The translations under genes and the position numbers were made by a program. This document shows positions 24,278 through 33,331 of a stretch of DNA of 64,000 nucleotides, one piece after another (within the stretch, counting starts at the first letter, position 1; each line of letters starts with the position of its first letter). This stretch comes from Flavobacterium restrictum (GTDB taxonomy: Bacteria > Bacteroidota > Bacteroidia > Flavobacteriales > Flavobacteriaceae). The notes beneath the pieces were generated by a model that was not told the DNA's origin, made no database searches, and saw only the letters and a list, made by a program, of their open reading frames with translations. The stretch is from assembly GCF_007097245.1 (NCBI RefSeq), contig NZ_VJZT01000006.1, forward strand, positions 62,001 through 126,000, given 5' to 3'.

Positions 24278-24967
24278 ATGATGATAAATAACATAAAAGA
24301 TGTCTTCTTTGATTTAGACCACACCCTTTGGGATTTTGATAAAAATTCGGAAATGGCCTTTGCGACTATTTTCGAACAAAAGTATCCAAATCTTGCCGTG
24401 AATCTATTTATCGAAAAATATATTCCCATCAATCAAGCCTGTTGGAAATTGTACCAATACGATACCATTACACACGAGGAATTGCGTTACAACCGACTCA
24501 AACATTCCTTTGACGCCTTGAATTATTCCATTTCGGATGAAGAGATTGACCAAATGGCAAATGATTATATTACTATTTTGCCCGAAAATAATCATCTTTT
24601 TGAGGGTACTTTTGAAATTTTAGACTATTTGAATCAAAAATACCGTTTGCATATCATTACAAATGGTTTTGCTTCCGTTCAAGAAAAGAAGATTAAGAAT
24701 TCGAATATTGCTAATTTTTTTCAAACGATTACAAATTCCGAGATGGCAGGTGTAAAGAAACCAAATTCTATTATCTTTGACTATGCTTTGAATTTGGCCA
24801 ATGCCAAAAAAGAAACCAGCGTAATGATTGGGGATTGTATAGAAGCCGATGTTTATGGTGCTTTGAATGCTGGGTTGGAAGCTATTTTTTTTAATACACA
24901 TAACGTACAAACCGATCAAAATATCAAACAAATCAACCACTTAATTCAATTAAAAAAATATTTATAA
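24278..24967 (+). CDS. HAD-superfamily hydrolase, YjjG-like nucleotidase
   Basis: A ~229-aa HAD phosphatase. Motif I is DVFFDLDHTLWDFDKN (nucleophile Asp and DxD); motif II is ITNGFASVQEKKI; motif III/IV are VKKPNSIIFDYAL (Lys) and MIGDCIEADVYGALNAG (acidic pair). The layout matches the YjjG/YfnB noncanonical pyrimidine nucleotidases. Two adjacent ATG codons at 24278 and 24281 are possible starts. It is followed three bases after its stop by the next gene, so radC-HAD-secreted protein form a likely operon. Confidence 0.86.
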   Translation: MMINNIKDVFFDLDHTLWDFDKNSEMAFATIFEQKYPNLAVNLFIEKYIPINQACWKLYQYDTITHEELRYNRLKHSFDALNYSISDEEIDQMANDYITILPENNHLFEGTFEILDYLNQKYRLHIITNGFASVQEKKIKNSNIANFFQTITNSEMAGVKKPNSIIFDYALNLANAKKETSVMIGDCIEADVYGALNAGLEAIFFNTHNVQTDQNIKQINHLIQLKKYL

Positions 24968-24970
24968 CCC

Positions 24971-25732
24971 ATGAAAAAGTATCTATTCGTATTCCTTTTT
25001 GCAGTATCCTATTGTTTTTCACAATCGGTAAATGACTATGAAACTGTTTTGATTCCTTTGAAATTTGATTTTACCAAATCCGAAAATCAATATAGATTAT
25101 CGACTTTGTCCAAATTTAATTTGAATAAAGCAGGTTTTCAAGCATTTTATACCAGCGAAAGTTTGCCAAAAGCAAATAATGATAGATGCAGTTTGTTGTA
25201 TTATGATGTGATTAAAGAAAAATCTTTTTTAACGACCAAATTGCATGTGGTTTTCAAGGACTGTAACGGTAAAATTGTTTTTCAATCGGTTAACGGTATG
25301 AGTAAAGAAAAGGATTATCAACTTGCCTACACCGAAGCTTTAAACGAAGCCTTCGAGTCTGTTTATGCTTTGCAATATAAATACAGTCCAGTTGCGAACA
25401 CTTTGATTCCTGCTGTTCCCATCGTTCCTGCCGTTCCTGTGATAGCAGCTGTTGCAGTACCAGTAATCGCAATACCTACTAGTACTGCCGATTCAAAAGC
25501 GGAAATAACTAGTACTGATTTGCTGTATGCGCAACCATCTTCAAACGGATTTCAATTGGTAGATAGTACACCAAAAGTGGTTATCAAAATCTATAAAACA
25601 TCCGTAAAAGATTATTATACCGCTGTAAAAGGAACGATTCAAGGCGTTTTTATTACCAAAGACAAGCAGTGGTTTTTTGAATATTACCAAGACGATAAAT
25701 TAATTTCAGAGAAAATTTCGGTTAAGTTTTAG
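24971..25732 (+). CDS. Secreted protein of unknown function with Pro/Val/Ala linker
   Basis: A 253-aa protein with a signal peptide (MKKYLFVFLFAVSYCFSQ). An alpha/beta first half (VLIPLKFDFTKSENQYRLS...) is joined by a low-complexity Pro-Ala-Val-Ile stretch (about residues 148-170, encoded by a degenerate repeat near 25411-25485) to a small C-terminal beta domain. I do not recognise the family; from memory, similar genes accompany the HAD hydrolase in Flavobacteriaceae. Probably periplasmic or surface-associated. It starts three bases after the HAD stop. Confidence 0.72.
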   Translation: MKKYLFVFLFAVSYCFSQSVNDYETVLIPLKFDFTKSENQYRLSTLSKFNLNKAGFQAFYTSESLPKANNDRCSLLYYDVIKEKSFLTTKLHVVFKDCNGKIVFQSVNGMSKEKDYQLAYTEALNEAFESVYALQYKYSPVANTLIPAVPIVPAVPVIAAVAVPVIAIPTSTADSKAEITSTDLLYAQPSSNGFQLVDSTPKVVIKIYKTSVKDYYTAVKGTIQGVFITKDKQWFFEYYQDDKLISEKISVKF

Positions 25733-25777
25733 TTTTTTTGAGACGAAATGAATTATTTAAATTTAAAAAGAAAAGGT

Positions 25778-26014
25778 ATGAATATAGCAACGCAACGTAA
25801 TAATATTGTGCACAGAGTTTTAGATATAACGGATTCAGAATTGCTTAAAGAAATTGAAGAATTGCTTAATAAAAATGTTTTTACTTATACTGCCTCTGGA
25901 AAAGCACTTTCTGTGAAAGAATATAAAAATCATTTAGATAAAATATTGATTGCATCAGATTCTGGTACTTTGGGCTATTCTACATTAGAGGCGAAAAATA
26001 AAATTATACGCTAA
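25778..26014 (+). CDS. Antitoxin of a RelE/ParE-type pair
   Basis: A 78-aa protein (start ATG 25778, with an earlier in-frame ATG at 25748 that would add 10 residues) just upstream of a RelE/ParE toxin gene and ending in the one-base overlap TAATG. It has a helical domain (NIVHRVLDITDSELLKEIEELLN) followed by an acidic tail with LSVKEYKNHLDKIL and GYSTLEAKNK, a pattern seen in toxin-associated small proteins. Family assignment rests mainly on position and size. Confidence 0.78.
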   Translation: MNIATQRNNIVHRVLDITDSELLKEIEELLNKNVFTYTASGKALSVKEYKNHLDKILIASDSGTLGYSTLEAKNKIIR

Positions 26015-26307
26015 TGAAATTAGTGGAATGGTCAGAAGATTCTATATTTTCATTGCAATCTATTTATGATTATATTTTTATAGAAAGTCCTCAAAACGCA
26101 AATTTTGTTGTTGATACTTTACTTGATTTAGGAGAAAAATTAAATGTCTTCCCAGAAAAAAATCCAAAAGAACCACTTTATAATTCTGAAAAAATTAGAT
26201 TTTTTCCAAAATGGAATTACAAAATAATTTATAGCATAGAAGAAAACAGAATTTACATACTTGATGTTTTTTCTACTTTACAACATTACCGTAGGATTAA
26301 AATATAA
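26014..26307 (+). CDS. RelE/ParE-superfamily toxin
   Basis: A 97-aa protein with the family's outline: first helix and strand (LVEWSEDSIFSLQSIYDYIF), helix ANFVVDTLLDLGEKLNVFP, KEPLYNSEKIRFFPKWNYKIIYSI with the R/Y-rich core, and the last strand RIYILDVFSTLQHYRRI. The ending is close to the ParE 'iL.v.hqrR' pattern, so a gyrase-poison activity is plausible but not shown. It overlaps the antitoxin by one base and converges with rarA. Confidence 0.86.
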   Translation: MKLVEWSEDSIFSLQSIYDYIFIESPQNANFVVDTLLDLGEKLNVFPEKNPKEPLYNSEKIRFFPKWNYKIIYSIEENRIYILDVFSTLQHYRRIKI

Positions 26308-26364
26308 TACCAATTGCTTATAGAATCAGATACTATTTCTATTCTAGTGTTTTTTTGGATTGCA

Positions 26365-27642
26365 TTAATACCCATATTTACTTTTCCAGCGATTTCTCAA
26401 AAACTCCCGATTCGTATTTTCTCTCGAATTATTGCCAGGAACGTAAAAGGCAGTATTGCTCAAAGTATCGGGGAGAAATTCCTGATCGGCAAAATTATTG
26501 GCATAATCATGCGAATATTTGTATTCTTCGCCATAGCCTAATTCTTTCATCAATTTAGTCGGAGCATTTCGTAAATGAAGCGGTACGGATAAGTTACCTG
26601 TTTGTTTTACGGCTGCTTGAGCATTGCCAATGGCTAGATAGGAGGCGTTGCTTTTAGCAGATGTTGCTAAATAAATAGCGCATTGACTCAATAGAATTCG
26701 GCTTTCGGGATAGCCTATAATGGCCACAGCTTGGAAGGTATTGTTTGCCATAATAAAAGCAGTTGGATTTGCATTGCCAATATCTTCACTGGACAGAATT
26801 AGCATTCTTCGGGCTATAAATTTCACGTCTTCGCCTCCTTCAATCATGCGTGCTAACCAATATACGGCTGCATTAGGATCACTGCCGCGTATGGATTTTA
26901 TAAATGCCGAAACTATGTCATAATGTTGTTCGCCACTTTTGTCATACAAAACGGTATTTTGTTGCACCAATTCAAAAACACGGTCGTTGGTAATGATGAT
27001 TTCATCTTCATTGGAGGCGTTTACGACCAATTCGAAAATATTTAATAGTTTTCGTCCATCACCTCCTGAAAGTCGCAACAACGCTTCGGTTTCTTTTAAT
27101 TGAATATTTTTTGATGCCATGTAAGCATCTGTTTGCATTGCTCGGGCTAGTAACGTTTCTAAATCTACTTTTGTAAATGCATTCAAAACATAGACTTGAC
27201 AGCGCGAAAGCAAAGCGGGTATAACTTCAAAACTTGGATTCTCGGTGGTGGCACCTATGAGCGTAATCCACCCTTTTTCGACTGCAGCGAGAAGGGAGTC
27301 TTGTTGCGATTTACTAAATCGATGAATTTCATCAATAAACAATATGGGATTTTTGGAAGTAAATAAACCGCCACTTTGTTTGGCTTTTTCAATCACATCC
27401 CTAATGTCCTTCACACCAGAATTAATAGCACTCAGTACATAAAACGGACGCTTGGATTCTTGTGCAATAATTTGAGCCAAAGTCGTTTTGCCAGTTCCTG
27501 GTGGTCCCCAAAAAAGTAAAGACGGAATTATTCCTTTGGCAATTTGTTGGGTCAAAGAACCGTTTGAGCCAACTAAATGCAATTGACTGATGTATTCTTC
27601 TAGTTTTTGTGGGCGTATGCGTTCGGCTAGTGGTGCTTCCAT
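26365..27642 (-). CDS. rarA: Replication-associated recombination protein A (MgsA/RarA) AAA+ ATPase
   Basis: RarA acts at stalled replication forks. This 425-aa AAA+ protein has Walker [12 protein letters not shown] (residues 45-54), Walker [17 protein letters not shown], sensor 1 [10 protein letters not shown], arginine finger LLSRC and sensor 2 [13 protein letters not shown]; the C-terminal MgsA domain with [18 protein letters not shown] follows. In MutS-type naming it may be listed as WHIP/MGS1 homologue. It converges with the RelE/ParE pair. Confidence 0.95.
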   Translation of the reverse strand: MEAPLAERIRPQKLEEYISQLHLVGSNGSLTQQIAKGIIPSLLFWGPPGTGKTTLAQIIAQESKRPFYVLSAINSGVKDIRDVIEKAKQSGGLFTSKNPILFIDEIHRFSKSQQDSLLAAVEKGWITLIGATTENPSFEVIPALLSRCQVYVLNAFTKVDLETLLARAMQTDAYMASKNIQLKETEALLRLSGGDGRKLLNIFELVVNASNEDEIIITNDRVFELVQQNTVLYDKSGEQHYDIVSAFIKSIRGSDPNAAVYWLARMIEGGEDVKFIARRMLILSSEDIGNANPTAFIMANNTFQAVAIIGYPESRILLSQCAIYLATSAKSNASYLAIGNAQAAVKQTGNLSVPLHLRNAPTKLMKELGYGEEYKYSHDYANNFADQEFLPDTLSNTAFYVPGNNSRENTNREFLRNRWKSKYGY

Positions 27643-27785
27643 TTTTTTAATCTTAAATCAAAAAGGGTTAGTTTTTAATCTGGAATCAAAAAGTAACTTT
27701 GGTAAAAATACTGCTTTTATTTGAAGCTACTATCAATGTTGGGTGTTTCGAAATGATTTTACGCAGTATATTTTTTTAAAGTCAA

Positions 27786-27818
27786 AAAAAAATCGTTTCA
27801 ATTTTGAAACGAATTTTT
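27786..27818 (-). terminator. Terminator of the coiled-coil gene
   Basis: Stem CGTTTCAA with TTGAAACG (27795-27810), flanked by A-run on the left and T-run on the right, so it suits the minus-strand gene ending at 27843. Confidence 0.82.
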
Positions 27819-27842
27819 ATATGTATAAATGTTAACTTTTAA

Positions 27843-28115
27843 TTAATTGCGAAGACCTGAAGTATTTTTTATTTGTTCTTCGTATCTTGTTACGTGATTT
27901 ATCTTTTTAAGTTCTTCAATTACTTTTTTAAATCCATCATTCACAGCAACTTCAACAGCTCCTAAATTACCTTTTGCATCTCCTTTAATGTCTGATATTT
28001 TGGTATCAATACTGTCAAGGCGTGCTAATATCAATTCAAAACCAGCTGTAAGTTGATCCCCAATACTATCCACTTTGGTCTCTATCGCTGTTATTCTTAA
28101 TTCATGATTATCCAT
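27843..28115 (-). CDS. Small coiled-coil protein of unknown function
   Basis: A 90-aa protein, predicted almost entirely helical, with heptad-like Leu/Ile spacing (ITAIETKVDSIGDQLTAGFELILARLDSIDTK) that suggests a coiled coil. No signal peptide or membrane segment. I cannot assign a function. It has its own -7 element, TACATTTG (28133-28140), and a terminator after its stop, which supports a real gene. Confidence 0.7.
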   Translation of the reverse strand: MDNHELRITAIETKVDSIGDQLTAGFELILARLDSIDTKISDIKGDAKGNLGAVEVAVNDGFKKVIEELKKINHVTRYEEQIKNTSGLRN

Positions 28116-28132
28116 AAAATAATTTATTCATG

Positions 28133-28140
28133 CAAATGTA
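28133..28140 (-). promoter_or_regulatory. -7 element of the small coiled-coil gene
   Basis: TACATTTG on the minus strand, perfect TAnnTTTG, 17 bases before the ATG. No -33 TTG at the usual spacing. Confidence 0.58.
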
Positions 28141-28344
28141 ACATAAAAATACAAACTTTTTCTTTAGATTGAATTTTATTTTGAATTTATGTAAATAAAT
28201 TCGTTCGTTGTTTTTAGAGCTTTCAAAAGTGAATGTCTTGGTCTATATTTTATGCTCTCTTTTTCTAAATATGACAAAATAGCAGGTTTTTTTTTTGGAT
28301 AAATTTTTGAATAAATCTTTTAAATCAAAAATCTAAAAGTTATA

Positions 28345-29055
28345 ATGAGCGACAATCAATTTAAATATAGCAATTCTGTTATTGTAATCCCTCTTGTATT
28401 TGTTTTGAGTTTGTGGTTTGTTTTTTGGTTAGAAATTCGCTTTGACTTTGATTTTGATGAAAATGGAATTCTACCAAGAACATTTTCTGGTTTACAAGGA
28501 ATTCTATTTAGTCCCTTTATCCATTCGGATGTAAGTCATTTGTATCATAATTCCATTCCTCTTTTGGTGTTACTAGCGGCATTGCGTTATTTTTATCGCC
28601 AGCAAACAGTTGTAGTTATTGGATATGGAATCTTATTTTCTGGTTTTATTACCTGGGTAATTGGCAGAGAGAATTATCATATAGGTGCCAGTGGATTGAT
28701 TTATGTTCTGGTTAGTTTTATTTTTTTCAAAGGCATACAAACCCAGTATTATCGGTTGGTAGCACTTTCATTAACCATAATTTTAGTGTATGGCGGGATG
28801 ATTTGGTATGCTTTTCCAAAAGTAGACGATACCATTTCGTGGGAGGGGCATTTGGCAGGACTTATTACAGGTTTCGTTTTGTCTTTATTATACAAAACTG
28901 CCGAGTACAAAAAGGTCGCAAAATACGATTGGGAGCAACCGGATTACAATCCGCTAGAAGACAAGTTTATGCAGCGATTTGACGAGAACGGGAATTTTGT
29001 AAATATACCTGTCCTAGAAGAAAATGAGATTTGTGATTTTGAAGAGATGAATTGA
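28345..29055 (+). CDS. Rhomboid family intramembrane serine protease
   Basis: A 236-aa membrane protein with about six hydrophobic helices. The catalytic serine is in the GASG motif (NYHIGASGLIYVL, near residue 117) and the catalytic His in WEGHLAGLITGF (near residue 171), the correct spacing for rhomboid dyads. Substrate unknown; rhomboids cut single-pass membrane proteins within the bilayer. The soluble C-terminal tail (~40 aa) is polar. ATG chosen; an AAAATCTAAAAG repeat lies just before it. No clear promoter was found. Confidence 0.9.
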   Translation: MSDNQFKYSNSVIVIPLVFVLSLWFVFWLEIRFDFDFDENGILPRTFSGLQGILFSPFIHSDVSHLYHNSIPLLVLLAALRYFYRQQTVVVIGYGILFSGFITWVIGRENYHIGASGLIYVLVSFIFFKGIQTQYYRLVALSLTIILVYGGMIWYAFPKVDDTISWEGHLAGLITGFVLSLLYKTAEYKKVAKYDWEQPDYNPLEDKFMQRFDENGNFVNIPVLEENEICDFEEMN

Positions 29056-29064
29056 ATTATTTTG

Positions 29065-29072
29065 TATTTTTG
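29065..29072 (+). promoter_or_regulatory. -7 element of the Uma2 gene
   Basis: TATTTTTG, perfect TAnnTTTG, 18 bases before ATG 29091, so the Uma2 gene can be transcribed separately from the rhomboid gene. Confidence 0.55.
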
Positions 29073-29090
29073 TAAGTATAAAATTTAAAA

Positions 29091-29690
29091 ATGAGCACAA
29101 TTATTACAAATATTAAGCAACTTGACTTAAAAGGGAGTTATACATACGCCGATTATTTGTTGTGGCAATTTAAGGATAGAGTTGAAATAATAAAAGGCAA
29201 GATTTTTAAGATGAGTCCAGCTCCAAGTCGTTCTCATCAAGACACTTCATGGTCGATAGCACGCCAGTTAGATAAAACATTTTACAAGACTACTTGTAAA
29301 ATGTATACTGCTCCTTTTGATGTCCGCCTAATTAATTTTAAAGAAAGTACAAAGGATAATCAAATAACTTCGGTAGTGCAACCCGATTTGTGCGTTGTAT
29401 GTGATATAAACAAACTTGATGATAAGGGGTGTATTGGAGCACCAGATTTGATTATTGAAATTCTTTCTCCTGGGAATTCGTATCGAGAAATGACTATTAA
29501 ATTCGATTTGTATGAAGAGAACGGGGTAAAAGAATATTGGATTGTCAACCAATCTGATAAAACTATTTTGATTTATGTGCTAAATGAAAATAAATTCGTC
29601 GGTTTGAAACCAATCGTTGAAAGTGGTAAACTTGAAAGTCCAACATTTCCAACATTAAAGTTTAGTGTAAAAAATATTTTTAAACAATAG
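29091..29690 (+). CDS. Uma2 family (DUF820) PD-(D/E)xK nuclease-like protein
   Basis: A 199-aa protein with the Uma2 signature: YTYADYLLW and EIIKGKIFKMSPAPSRSHQ at the N-terminus, then VVQPDLCVVCD (catalytic Asp), GAPDLIIEILSPG and YEENGVKEYWIVN, the PD-(D/E)xK core ending in the Tyr-Trp-Val strand. Uma2 proteins are widespread, often in multiple copies, and have unknown function; they are predicted nucleases. It has its own promoter and a terminator at 29736-29772. Confidence 0.88.
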   Translation: MSTIITNIKQLDLKGSYTYADYLLWQFKDRVEIIKGKIFKMSPAPSRSHQDTSWSIARQLDKTFYKTTCKMYTAPFDVRLINFKESTKDNQITSVVQPDLCVVCDINKLDDKGCIGAPDLIIEILSPGNSYREMTIKFDLYEENGVKEYWIVNQSDKTILIYVLNENKFVGLKPIVESGKLESPTFPTLKFSVKNIFKQ

Positions 29691-29735
29691 GTAATTGCGA
29701 TAAGAGTTTTTGTTTTTTAGTTTTGCTAATACAAA

Positions 29736-29772
29736 AAAAAATGAATCAAAACCAAAGTCTTAATTCATTTTT
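29736..29772 (+). terminator. Terminator after the Uma2 gene
   Basis: Stem AAAAATGAAT (29737-29746) with ATTCATTTTT (29763-29772) over a 16-base loop. Confidence 0.7.
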
Positions 29773-29818
29773 GTGCTTTATCTGAAATAAAATTTTTTTA
29801 CTCTTCGTATAGAACTCT

Positions 29819-30553
29819 TTAGCTTCTTTGTCTAACGGCTTCGTATAAAAAAGCACCACAAGCTACAGAAACATTCAGTGAGCCAATAGTTCCAAACATT
29901 GGTAATTTGGCCTTTTCATCGACAATTTTCAATACTGATGGGTTTACACCACGATCCTCGGAACCCATGATAATTGCAATTGGTTCGTTTAAGGAAAGGT
30001 CGTAAATATTTTGATCCGTTTTTTCGGTTGCGGCAATAGTTTTAATACCACTTGCTTGCAGTAAGAAGATGGCATCTTTAATATGTTCTACTTTACAAAT
30101 TGGAATATTAAATACAGCACCAGCCGATGTTTTCACGGTGTCACCATTTACGGGAGCAGAACCTGCTTTCTGAACAATAATACCATTCACTCCAGTGCAT
30201 TCTGCAGTACGGATAATAGCACCAAAGTTACGCGCATCTGATATTTGATCTAGAATTAGGAATAACGGTTTTTTACCATTTTCCAAAACCGTTTCGATTA
30301 ATGTTTCCAAATCAAAAAACGAAATAGGAGAGATGCTAGCTACAGCACCTTGGTGGTTGTTTGGAGTGAGGCGGTTTAATTTTTCGACAGGAACATAGGA
30401 AAAATTGATATTTCCTCGTTTCATTACTTTCATTAAATCCTTCATCAATTCGCTACTTGCTTCTTTCTGAATGTAGACTTTGTCTACTGTTGCGCCTGCT
30501 TGTATGGCTTCAATGATTGCTCTAATCCCAAATATTTGATGTTCTTTTTCCAT
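29819..30553 (-). CDS. rlmB: 23S rRNA (guanosine-2'-O-)-methyltransferase RlmB / TrmH family
   Basis: A 244-aa SpoU (SPOUT) methyltransferase. N-terminal L30e-like substrate-binding domain (IFGIRAIIEAIQAGATVDKVYIQ), then the trefoil-knot domain with LILDQISDARNFGAIIRTAE (motif 1), IIMGSEDRGVNPSVL (motif 2) and LPMFGTIGSLNVSVACGAFLYE (motif 3, SAM binding). It probably methylates G2251 (E. coli numbering) of 23S rRNA, by family; other TrmH relatives cannot be excluded. A -7 element lies only four bases before the ATG. Confidence 0.9.
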   Translation of the reverse strand: MEKEHQIFGIRAIIEAIQAGATVDKVYIQKEASSELMKDLMKVMKRGNINFSYVPVEKLNRLTPNNHQGAVASISPISFFDLETLIETVLENGKKPLFLILDQISDARNFGAIIRTAECTGVNGIIVQKAGSAPVNGDTVKTSAGAVFNIPICKVEHIKDAIFLLQASGIKTIAATEKTDQNIYDLSLNEPIAIIMGSEDRGVNPSVLKIVDEKAKLPMFGTIGSLNVSVACGAFLYEAVRQRS

Positions 30554-30557
30554 GTGG

Positions 30558-30565
30558 CAAAGTTA
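30558..30565 (-). promoter_or_regulatory. -7 element immediately before rlmB
   Basis: TAACTTTG on the minus strand, perfect TAnnTTTG, ends four bases before the ATG, the same arrangement as the TPR gene; suggests a leaderless or near-leaderless mRNA. Confidence 0.55.
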
Positions 30566-30580
30566 GGTAAAAGGTTTGTA

Positions 30581-30611
30581 TAAAAAAAACCACCAGCAGA
30601 AGCTGATGGTT
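30581..30611 (-). terminator. Terminator of the SusCD operon
   Basis: Stem AACCACCAGC (30588-30597) with GCTGATGGTT (30602-30611), then U-run on the minus strand (A-run 30581-30588). Confidence 0.88.
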
Positions 30612-30633
30612 TTAAAATTAAAGAATCTTCTAT

Positions 30634-31863
30634 TTATAAGAATGATGCTTCTTTGTATACTATTCCGAATGAATTTGTTGTAACTGCATTTAAAGTAGTG
30701 GTGTTTATATCACCAACTTTAATCATACCGTATGAAGTTACAGCTGCTGTACCAGTACCTCTTACAATTTTGTAAAGAATTATATCGTTCATCATTAAGC
30801 CAGTTAATGAAGTTACTTTTGTTCCTGCATTGTAATCTGCTTGAACTTTAAATAAATCTGCTGTATCATAAGGTGTCGCATTTGATTTTACAAAATCAAT
30901 TACAGTGGTACCTTGTTTTGAGATTCCAAATGGAGTAGTAAAAATAATTTCTCCATTTTTTGTGTCAGTGTTAGCATAATTCAGTCCAGTTTTTAAACTG
31001 AATTTGTTAGATGCTAAATCATCAGAAAGAGTTGCTGTCATTTCAGAACCTAAAGGTTGAGTAGCAATTGTAACTTTTGTATTTATATAATCTTTTTGAC
31101 CGGTTGAAGTTGTAACCGTGAATTTATAGTAAATCACATCGTCTACAGCTAACCCTCCATATGTAGAATATGGGATAGCAGCAATGTCTATAGTTTGTTT
31201 TGTATTTGCAAAACTACCAGGAAGTGCAGCATAAGTTAATCCATCTTTTGACCATTCTCCAACAACACTTGCAATGGCTGTTGCGGCTTTTTTAACTACA
31301 GCATATCTAATGTTAACAGCTGTTGGGTCATCTAGCATAAAGCTAGTAACTCCACTAGTTGAGCTAGTTACGGCATTCCCATCAGCATCAAGAACTTTCC
31401 AAACAATTCCTTTTCCAACGGTTTGCACATAAGGTATTGTTGTAACAGATCCGTCTGAAAAAGTAGATTTGATGGCTAATGCAAAAGTCCCGCTTTTTCC
31501 AGTATTTCCTGCAGTGGCAGTTGGGAATGTATCAAAACTTCCCAAAGTTGAAGAACTATAGGTTGCTGTTGTTACATTATCTACAGTAGTTGTAGTTGCA
31601 TCTGAAACTTTATCTCCAAGTATTATTGCAGCTGTTGAACTTGCAGCAATATTTTTGTAAATTTCAATTTTAGTAACTGTTACCCCTTCTTTTAATTTTA
31701 CAGTAAAGTTTATAGGGACGTTATTGTCTAAACGGCTTATGCTCCCCGGTAGTGCTGAACTTCCGCCAGCAGAAAGCATGTCTATCTTTTCGTCATCAGG
31801 TGAACAAGATGCAAAAGACATAATTAATGCCAGCGCAACAATTTGTTTTATGTATTTTTTCAT
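30634..31863 (-). CDS. SusE-like outer-membrane lipoprotein
   Basis: A 409-aa lipoprotein; lipobox FASC puts the acylated Cys at residue 20. The rest is beta-rich, Thr/Ser/Val-heavy repeats resembling Ig-like domains (e.g. VPINFTVKLKEGVTVTKIEIYKN region), with no catalytic motif. Genes of this type follow SusC/SusD pairs and encode surface proteins that help capture the substrate. It lies 16 bases after susD and ends in a terminator. Confidence 0.78.
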   Translation of the reverse strand: MKKYIKQIVALALIMSFASCSPDDEKIDMLSAGGSSALPGSISRLDNNVPINFTVKLKEGVTVTKIEIYKNIAASSTAAIILGDKVSDATTTTVDNVTTATYSSSTLGSFDTFPTATAGNTGKSGTFALAIKSTFSDGSVTTIPYVQTVGKGIVWKVLDADGNAVTSSTSGVTSFMLDDPTAVNIRYAVVKKAATAIASVVGEWSKDGLTYAALPGSFANTKQTIDIAAIPYSTYGGLAVDDVIYYKFTVTTSTGQKDYINTKVTIATQPLGSEMTATLSDDLASNKFSLKTGLNYANTDTKNGEIIFTTPFGISKQGTTVIDFVKSNATPYDTADLFKVQADYNAGTKVTSLTGLMMNDIILYKIVRGTGTAAVTSYGMIKVGDINTTTLNAVTTNSFGIVYKEASFL

Positions 31864-31879
31864 TTTATTTTATTTTTAA

Positions 31880-33328
31880 TTAGAATTTATCCCAGAAAAC
31901 TTTTGTTGTTAATTTGTCACCACCTATTGCAGTAGAAGCTGCAGTTACATTTGTAGCGTTTAATGTTTGTTCTACTGAAGGATATGAATATCTTTTTGGA
32001 ACTTCTGTTAGGTTATTGTACGTAACAGCAGGGGCAACCAATACAGGGAAATCTAATCTTCTGTAAGATGTCCATGCTTCAAAACCTCTGTTGTATAATC
32101 CCAACCAAGCTTGCTCACCAATACTTTTTTTCCAATTTGTTGCGTCATAAGCAACACTTGGTTGTGCTAAATAAGCGGCTACATCAGCTGTTGCTACTCC
32201 CCAGTTTTCCATTGATGCAGTAATTGCTGCAGTATAATGAGACCCAGCAGTACCTCCTACAGCAATACCTCTTGCGGCAGCTTCTGCAAGTAAGAATTGT
32301 ACTTCTGTATAATCAAATAAAGTACCTGCAAATGTTGGATCTGCTATAGTTGCTGAAATATGAGAGAAAGCCGCAAAGTTATTAGACCCTCCATAAACAC
32401 CACCTACATAATTTGTAGTTCCAGTTTTGTAGTCAAAATATTTAGCTCTTCTAGGATCAGAAAGCGTATTCATTTTGTCTACTAAAGTATTCGCTACTAC
32501 AAAATCATTTCTTCCACTAACTACTAAATCAGCATACAATGGGTTTGCATTTGGTTGTAGTGGCAAGTAAATTAAGTTTGTATTGTCTGAATTACTGCTT
32601 ATTAAACCTGCAGTAACCGCAGCTGTTATTTGACTAGTGGCGTAAGGAAGATCTACATCTGCCATATTAACTGCTAATCTTAATTTCAATGAATTTGCAA
32701 ATTTTTTCCATTTAGAAGCTGTTCCTCCGTAGATTAGATCAGCATCGCCAAAACTTTCAGTTCCAGTAGTTAATGAACCTGAAGCAACGGTTAATCTTGA
32801 AATTAAATCTTTGTAAATGGTTTTAGCATCATCATATTTTGGTAGTGGGTGACCTTCAATATCCAATGCTTCTGAATAAGGTACATCTCCAAATGTATCA
32901 ACCAAAACACTATAACTGTAAACAGATAATATTTCAATTAAAGCTTTTTTGTTGTTCAATATTGCTATTGCTTCTGGTGTTATTGGAAGTTCTTTGTCTA
33001 ACAACATTTTTGATTCTTGTAAATCTCTCAATACGTCTCTGTATAAAATTCTGAAATGTCTGTCAGGAATTGTTCTTGTTGTAATGTCGTATTGACTTTC
33101 ATCAGGGTACGTTGTCTCTGTCCAATATTGGGAGAACAATCGAAACACATTTGTATTAACAGATGTATTAACCATTTGGTCTACTAACGTTTTTTGAGCA
33201 TTTGTAAAAAGAAACTCTGGTTTCGTTGTAGTTGGGTTTTTTGTATCTTCATTTAATCCCGTAATATCATCTGTACAAGAAGATATAGTCAGGGCAAAAA
33301 ATGCTAGTAATAATACTATCTTTTTCAT
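31880..33328 (-). CDS. SusD/RagB-family outer-membrane lipoprotein (SusD-like_2)
   Basis: A 482-aa lipoprotein with lipobox TISSC, acylated Cys at residue 18. The helical TPR-like scaffold typical of SusD is visible, including WTETTYPDESQY, DTFGDVPYSEALDIEG and the C-terminal ISIGEQAWLGLYNRGFEAWTSYRRL-type segment. It acts as the lid on its SusC partner and binds a glycan or other nutrient at the surface; the substrate cannot be read from the sequence. The susC gene precedes it by only three bases. Confidence 0.92.
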   Translation of the reverse strand: MKKIVLLLAFFALTISSCTDDITGLNEDTKNPTTTKPEFLFTNAQKTLVDQMVNTSVNTNVFRLFSQYWTETTYPDESQYDITTRTIPDRHFRILYRDVLRDLQESKMLLDKELPITPEAIAILNNKKALIEILSVYSYSVLVDTFGDVPYSEALDIEGHPLPKYDDAKTIYKDLISRLTVASGSLTTGTESFGDADLIYGGTASKWKKFANSLKLRLAVNMADVDLPYATSQITAAVTAGLISSNSDNTNLIYLPLQPNANPLYADLVVSGRNDFVVANTLVDKMNTLSDPRRAKYFDYKTGTTNYVGGVYGGSNNFAAFSHISATIADPTFAGTLFDYTEVQFLLAEAAARGIAVGGTAGSHYTAAITASMENWGVATADVAAYLAQPSVAYDATNWKKSIGEQAWLGLYNRGFEAWTSYRRLDFPVLVAPAVTYNNLTEVPKRYSYPSVEQTLNATNVTAASTAIGGDKLTTKVFWDKF

Positions 33329-33331
33329 AAT

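Noticed and set aside
26314..26541. Open frames on the plus strand after the RelE/ParE pair
   Set aside because: They overlap the 3' end of rarA on the other strand and look like shadows.
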